Made by a program: the position numbers and the translations under genes
Assembly (NCBI GenBank): GCA_934668605.1
Contig: CAKUNY010000069.1
Span: 1 to 9,984 of the forward strand
Length of the DNA stretch: 9,984 bases
Origin: an uncultured Oscillospiraceae bacterium
GTDB lineage: Bacteria > Bacillota > Clostridia > Oscillospirales > Oscillospiraceae
Reading direction: 5' to 3'
The notes under the pieces: generated by a model
What the model was told of the DNA's origin: nothing
Seen by the model: only the letters and a program-made list of their open reading frames with translations
Databases searched by the model: none
Shown here: one piece after another, positions 6,633 through 9,984 of the stretch
Layout of the letters: the number at the start of each line of letters is the position of its first letter
Numbering within the stretch: the first letter of the stretch is position 1

Positions 6633-6659
6633 CGTAGGGGGCGATGCCCACATCGCCCC
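6633..6659 (+). repeat. G-rich palindromic intergenic repeat, left copy
   Basis: The copy reads CGTAGGGG at its start and contains a perfect 9-bp hairpin: GGGGCGATG (6638-6646) pairs with CATCGCCCC (6651-6659) around the loop CCCA. It is repeated in inverted orientation at 6712-6738 with 25 of 27 bases matching. It has no T-run after the stem, so it is not a standard intrinsic terminator for the operon that ends at 6617. Similar short G-rich palindromes are frequent between genes in Oscillospiraceae genomes, from memory. Confidence 0.75.
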
Positions 6660-6711
6660 TCGGGAAATCACGAATTCGCCGAAAATTTCCTTAAAATCGG
6701 TTCGTTCCGCC

Positions 6712-6738
6712 GGGTCGATGTGGGCATCGACCCCTACG
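6712..6738 (-). repeat. G-rich palindromic intergenic repeat, right inverted copy
   Basis: The complement of this stretch repeats the left copy except at two positions. Those two positions pair with each other in the local hairpin: GGGTCGATG (6712-6720) pairs with CATCGACCC (6725-6733) around TGGG. A G-C pair in the left copy has become an A-T pair here, so the stem is preserved. The two copies can also pair with each other into a 27-bp imperfect stem with a 52-base loop. Confidence 0.75.
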
Positions 6739-6769
6739 GACTCGACTGGAAGAAAACACGTTTCATAGA

Positions 6770-6805
6770 AAATCCCTCCCGGAAGCGACATTCCGGGAGG
6801 GATTT
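6770..6805 (-). terminator. Intrinsic terminator between convergent operons
   Basis: AAATCCCTCCCGGAA (6770-6784) and TTCCGGGAGGGATTT (6791-6805) form a perfect 15-bp stem with a 6-base loop. On the minus strand the stem is followed by a short T-run ending ATTTTC, and it begins 2 bases after the stop codon of the permease gene at 6808. It therefore serves that operon first. On the plus strand only ATTT follows, so termination of the redox operon here would be weaker but possible. Confidence 0.85.
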
Positions 6806-6807
6806 GG

Positions 6808-8709
6808 TTATCCAAGGGGGCGGTCGAGGGTATAGCCGAGGGCTTTGAGATAGGCGATGGAGCGGCTGGCGTCGGCGGTGATGCTGTAGGTAAAGTCTGT
6901 CGAGATCGTCGAGGAGGCATACTCCCTGGACGGTTCGGACTCGTGCGTCTCAGCCCAGCGAGTCTGATAGGCCGCAAGCTGCTCGTCCGTGGGGTCAATG
7001 TGGAAGGTGACGGTGGCCAGGAGGCTGTCTGCATACTGCCGGTCGTCCGAGAAGGCCGTGATGTGGAGTTTCCCGAGCTCGGTGTCTGCAAGGTCGGGGA
7101 GAATGCAGGTCGTGTAGAACTCGTACGCTTCGTCGGCGGACAGATACCGGGGGACGGACGCGTCTTTTGGCAGGTCTGCGCTGTAGTCCTCAATGCCGCA
7201 ATAGACGAAGGCGGATTTGTCCGGGGTGAACTCCTCCGGGATGGCGTTCCGGGTGCGGATCATCGACGGCGAGTTCATGAGCTCGTCAAACCGGCAGACG
7301 AGACTGTCCGGGTCGGCCTTCTCCAGATCACCGGCAGCCAGCCGGTACCGGAAGGAGCGGACGGTGCCATCTTTGAGATGGTAGGCAAAGTAGGCGCTCG
7401 ACCAGTCGTACTGTGCGTTTTCTTCGTTTTCCTGCCTGTGCGCGATGATGAGCTTCTGGAGCTGCGTGAGCGCTTCAATGTCCGCAGGGTCGGTCATCTG
7501 GCCGAAGTAGGAGTTGTCGACGTAGGAAACGTCGCTCGCGTCCGGCACGCGGGAATAGAGACCAAACACATCGTACCGCGCCGCCGTGCAGCCGAGCGCC
7601 AGCACCAGACACACCGCGCCGAGCCCGACCCAGGTCTTCGCGCCCCGGAAGACCGCGATGGACTTTTTGAGCAGCATCTGCGCGAGGAAGTAGCCGATGG
7701 CCGCGCCGAGCAGCAAAAACAGCAGTGTCTGCCGGAAGGCGCGCGCACCAACGGGCGTTGTCGACTGGAACGCGGTCAGAATGTAGGCGAAAATGACGGC
7801 GCAGCCCGCCGTGAAGCAGTAGAGAAACACCGGGCGAAGGGATTTGACAGCGATGGCGTCTCCCGAACGCTCCATCTCGCGGCGGCGGAAGAGCAGCAGC
7901 GCGATGACTGCGAATACGAGACCAGCAATCGCGAGCGCACCGACATAGCCCCAGCCGTCAAACCGGTAGCGCGTGGGGTCGACAGAGCCGTCGGGCAGAA
8001 AAACCGCAGAGATGGGAAGGCCCTGCATCATAAAGAGGAATACGGGACTCAGCTTGTAGAAAACAGCGCTGAAGCGTGTTTCCCACCAGCTGGCGTACTC
8101 CATGCCGTAGACAAAGTCGGAAAGCAGGCTGTTTGTGGCGGAGAAGAGGGCGACGCTTGCAAAGTTCAAGATCACGTAGACGGCGGGCATAACGGCGGCC
8201 TGTCCGATGATGACCACGAGCAGCAGCGCGAAGCCGAAGAAGCAGACAAAGCTCAAGGTACTTGCCCCGAAGAAGCACAGGCAGGCATAGAGCAGCGGAT
8301 AGCCGTGCAGCAGCAGAACAAGGTAGGCGGCGAGCGCCGTGATGAGATGAATGAGCGTGACCATTACGAGGCCAAGGAGCGTGTTCGTCACAAAAAGCGC
8401 CTCGCGCCGGACGGGAAGCCCCGCGTAAAAATACGCTGCGTTCGCCCGGAACAGCCACGAAAACAGCACCCATGCGGCCAGCACGCCGATGATCGCCGCG
8501 ACGCACGAGCCGATGGTGCAAAAGCCAAGAACCTGCTCGCAGAGCTCGCCGGAAAGGGAGCGGTAGTGCTCGGGGCCGTAGTTGAAGCTCAGGAACGTTC
8601 CCGGCATCAAAAGAAGCCAGCAGAGAAGATAGCAGATCCAGAGCGGCAGCGTCTTTCGGAGGCTGCGTCTCCAGACCGCGCGGTCAAAGAACGAGATTTT
8701 TGACGTCAT
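6808..8709 (-). CDS. ABC transporter permease with large C-terminal soluble domain
   Basis: This 633-residue membrane protein has hydrophobic segments at about 21-42, 61-87, 104-135, 139-169, 171-195, 254-274, 291-314, 326-347 and 359-378, so roughly nine to ten helices of ABC-2 type. A long hydrophilic part follows, from about residue 380 to the end, with no further helix; by helix count it is probably outside the cell. It contains many acidic residues and few recognisable motifs. I recall a DUF6449-like region in such permeases, but I cannot confirm this. GGGAGG at 8718-8723 lies 8 bases before the ATG, and the start overlaps the ATPase gene by 26 bases, which makes coupling very likely. 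Together with the ATPase it would form an exporter or a sensor/detoxification system for an antimicrobial compound, as in YtrA-regulated cassettes. The substrate is unknown. Confidence 0.87.
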   Translation of the reverse strand: MTSKISFFDRAVWRRSLRKTLPLWICYLLCWLLLMPGTFLSFNYGPEHYRSLSGELCEQVLGFCTIGSCVAAIIGVLAAWVLFSWLFRANAAYFYAGLPVRREALFVTNTLLGLVMVTLIHLITALAAYLVLLLHGYPLLYACLCFFGASTLSFVCFFGFALLLVVIIGQAAVMPAVYVILNFASVALFSATNSLLSDFVYGMEYASWWETRFSAVFYKLSPVFLFMMQGLPISAVFLPDGSVDPTRYRFDGWGYVGALAIAGLVFAVIALLLFRRREMERSGDAIAVKSLRPVFLYCFTAGCAVIFAYILTAFQSTTPVGARAFRQTLLFLLLGAAIGYFLAQMLLKKSIAVFRGAKTWVGLGAVCLVLALGCTAARYDVFGLYSRVPDASDVSYVDNSYFGQMTDPADIEALTQLQKLIIAHRQENEENAQYDWSSAYFAYHLKDGTVRSFRYRLAAGDLEKADPDSLVCRFDELMNSPSMIRTRNAIPEEFTPDKSAFVYCGIEDYSADLPKDASVPRYLSADEAYEFYTTCILPDLADTELGKLHITAFSDDRQYADSLLATVTFHIDPTDEQLAAYQTRWAETHESEPSREYASSTISTDFTYSITADASRSIAYLKALGYTLDRPLG

Positions 8710-9571
8710 AGTTCACACCTCCCAGTTCGTAGATGAAAATTTCCTCTAAAGACAGCGGCAGCAGATCGCAGAGCAGGGGATTGCACTGCTGAAGAAGCCC
8801 TGCGATCTCCCGCCGGTCGCCGCGGACAATCAGCGTCTGAATGCGGCCGGTCATGGACTTGTGCAGCACGTTCAGCTCCGGCGGAATCGGCCGGTCGGTG
8901 ACGAGCTGAACCTTCACGATGTTCTCCTGCAAGTCAGAGAGCGACCGCTCGAGAAGCATCTTTCCTTCATGCAGCACGCCCACATGGTCGCACACGTCCT
9001 CAAGCTCCCGCAGGTTGTGAGACGAGACCAGAACCGTCGTTCCCCGCGCGGCCACGTCCTCTAAAATGACGCTCCACACCTGCTTGCGCATCACAGGGTC
9101 CAACCCGTCGACCGGCTCGTCGAGCACGAGATAGTCCGGCTGCGTGCAGATGGCGAGCCAGAACGCCGCCTGCTTCTGCATGCCCTTGGAAAAGCGGCGC
9201 AGCGGCTGGCGCTGGTCGAGCTTGAAAATATCTTCCAGTGCGGCGAAGCGGTCGTCACTGAACGCGGGGTAGAGCCCCTTGTAAAACGTTTTGAGTTCGT
9301 GGATGCTTGCGCCCGCATGGCAGCTTAAATCGTCTGGGATGCAGGCAATGCGCGCCTTCACGGGCGGGTTTTCAAAGACTGGTTCGCCGCCGACGAGCAC
9401 CTCACCGGAATCGGGGCGATAGACGCCCGTGATGTGGCGGATGATCGTTGATTTGCCCGCGCCGTTGGGGCCGACTAGACCGTAGACAGAGCCTGACGGG
9501 ACGGTCATGCTCAAGCCGTTTAGTGCGGTAAACCCATCAAAGCGCTTGGTGAGATTTTTGACTTCAATCAT
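8684..9571 (-). CDS. ABC transporter ATP-binding protein (YtrB-like)
   Basis: This 295-residue ATPase has Walker A GPNGAGKST at 34-42, the ABC signature in degenerate form as RFSKGMQKQ at 126-134, Walker B YLVLDEP at 147-153, the D-loop GLD at 156-158 and the H-loop histidine 185 in VSSHN. The Q-loop region reads CIPDDL (78-83), so glutamine is replaced; I believe similar PDD forms occur in YtrB-like ATPases. The first 215 or so residues are the nucleotide-binding domain, and the last 80 form the small C-terminal domain common in ABC-2 drug/peptide export ATPases. AAAGGAGG at 9579-9586 lies 7 bases before the ATG, which overlaps the regulator stop as ATGA. It powers the permease encoded downstream, with which it overlaps by 26 bases. 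Confidence 0.94.
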   Translation of the reverse strand: MIEVKNLTKRFDGFTALNGLSMTVPSGSVYGLVGPNGAGKSTIIRHITGVYRPDSGEVLVGGEPVFENPPVKARIACIPDDLSCHAGASIHELKTFYKGLYPAFSDDRFAALEDIFKLDQRQPLRRFSKGMQKQAAFWLAICTQPDYLVLDEPVDGLDPVMRKQVWSVILEDVAARGTTVLVSSHNLRELEDVCDHVGVLHEGKMLLERSLSDLQENIVKVQLVTDRPIPPELNVLHKSMTGRIQTLIVRGDRREIAGLLQQCNPLLCDLLPLSLEEIFIYELGGVNYDVKNLVL

Positions 9572-9933
9572 GCTTCTTCCTCCTTTGCGTCCAGCTGCGC
9601 GAGCAGCTCGTCTCTCGTTGCGCCAAGCGCGGCCGCCTCCCGGGCAAGTGCGCGGATCTGCGCGAGGAGCTCCTGCTTTTTCTGCGCCTGCAGGGGGCTT
9701 GACTCGGCGGCAAACGAGCCCTTGCCGGGCACGCTGATGAGATAGCCGTCTGCTTCCAGCTCGCGGTAGGCGCGCTGGATGGTATTTGGGTTGATGGAAA
9801 GCGTTCCGGCCAGATCGCGCACGGACGGCAGCTTCTCGCCCGGAGCAATCGCGCCGGAGAGGATCAGACGCATGAATTCCTGTCGGATCTGCTCGTAAAT
9901 CGGCCGCGGGTCGCGGTAGTCCAGATGCAGCAT
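9568..9933 (-). CDS. GntR-family transcriptional regulator, YtrA subfamily
   Basis: This 121-residue protein has an N-terminal winged helix-turn-helix of about 70 residues with the typical blocks PIYEQIRQEF (11-20), GEKLPSVRDLA (32-42), NPNTIQRAYRELE (48-60) and GYLISVPGKGSF (63-74). A short helical tail of about 45 residues follows rather than a ligand-binding FCD or UTRA domain. That size and layout define the YtrA group, whose members usually repress the ABC cassette they start. It is the first gene of the minus-strand operon. The leader has two overlapping strong ribosome sites (AAGGAGG at 9943-9949 and GGAGG at 9939-9943) before the ATG. Autoregulation through the dyad at 9953-9973 is likely but inferred. 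Confidence 0.94.
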   Translation of the reverse strand: MLHLDYRDPRPIYEQIRQEFMRLILSGAIAPGEKLPSVRDLAGTLSINPNTIQRAYRELEADGYLISVPGKGSFAAESSPLQAQKKQELLAQIRALAREAAALGATRDELLAQLDAKEEEA

Positions 9934-9952
9934 GGGAACCTCCCTCCTTAAC

Positions 9953-9973
9953 TGTATTATTTGTTCTAGTACA
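9953..9973 (-). promoter_or_regulatory. Candidate GntR (YtrA-type) operator dyad
   Basis: On the minus strand TGTACTA (9967-9973) and TAATACA (9953-9959) form an inverted repeat with 6 of 7 positions matching around a 7-base AT-rich spacer. A second, overlapping near-palindrome, TGTACTAGAACA (9962-9973), has 5 of 6 pairs centred on CTAG. Both sit at or just after the predicted -10, where a bound repressor would block transcription. Which dyad is used cannot be decided from the sequence alone. Confidence 0.5.
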
Positions 9974-9982
9974 CTTATAGCA
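9974..9982 (-). promoter_or_regulatory. Probable extended -10 promoter of the GntR-ABC operon
   Basis: On the minus strand the sequence reads TGCTATAAG, a TGn plus TATAAG extended -10 element. Transcription would start near 9967, about 34 bases before the ATG, leaving room for the ribosome site. The -35 box would lie outside the window, so this is only half a promoter. Confidence 0.5.
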
Positions 9983-9984
9983 CA

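Noticed and set aside
6638..6659. Left repeat hairpin as the intrinsic terminator of the plus-strand operon
   Set aside because: The stem is strong, but no T-run follows it, so it does not fit the standard form. The hairpin at 6770-6805 is the better terminator.
6943..8703. Open frame of 586 codons on the plus strand
   Set aside because: It is antisense to the ABC permease, is dominated by charged residues (Glu, Arg, Lys, Asp), has no family motif and no ribosome site. The permease on the other strand has clear helices and a ribosome site.

Overview
The window looks like chromosomal DNA of a GC-rich, strictly anaerobic member of the Clostridia. Oscillospiraceae-like gut bacteria are my best guess. 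The reasons are strong AGGAGG-type ribosome sites before most genes, tight overlapping operons, very many Fe-S proteins, a GntR/ABC cassette of Firmicutes type, and a short G-rich palindromic intergenic repeat of a kind common in that group. This assignment is inference and was not tested by any search.

Region 1 (1-6617, + strand) is one operon of eight genes whose left end lies outside the window. In order it holds the C-terminal part of an HdrA-like flavoprotein; an MvhD/FlxD-like [2Fe-2S] protein; a FlxC-like di-cluster protein; a FlxB/HydB/AsrA-like di-cluster protein; a FlxA/HydG/AsrB-like FAD/NAD(P)H reductase; a [2Fe-2S] + 2x[4Fe-4S] protein resembling a hybrid of FrdB/TfrB and HdrC; a soluble fumarate reductase/succinate dehydrogenase-type flavoprotein; and a 92-residue three-helix membrane protein resembling PQ-loop/SemiSWEET proteins. 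Genes overlap or lie at most 18 bases apart. The most economical reading is a cytosolic flavin-based electron-bifurcating complex. NADH would be oxidised at the FlxA-like subunit and electrons passed via FlxB/C/D to the bifurcating FAD of HdrA. One branch would reduce ferredoxin. The other would go through the FrdB/HdrC-like protein to the flavoprotein, which would reduce fumarate or a related enoate. No HdrB-type (CCG-domain) subunit is visible; it could lie upstream.

Region 2 (6618-6807) is a 190-base convergent intergenic stretch. It holds two inverted copies of a palindromic repeat whose hairpins differ by a compensatory base-pair change, followed by a perfect 15-bp hairpin that acts as a terminator, best suited to the minus-strand operon.

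Region 3 (6808-9984, - strand) is a three-gene GntR (YtrA subfamily) - ABC ATPase - ABC permease operon. The genes overlap by 4 and 26 bases. A probable extended -10 promoter and a dyad operator lie at the right edge. The permease carries an unusual C-terminal soluble domain of about 250 residues.

No gene-free stretch exceeds 300 bases. I saw no tRNA, rRNA, CRISPR array, insertion sequence or phage gene.
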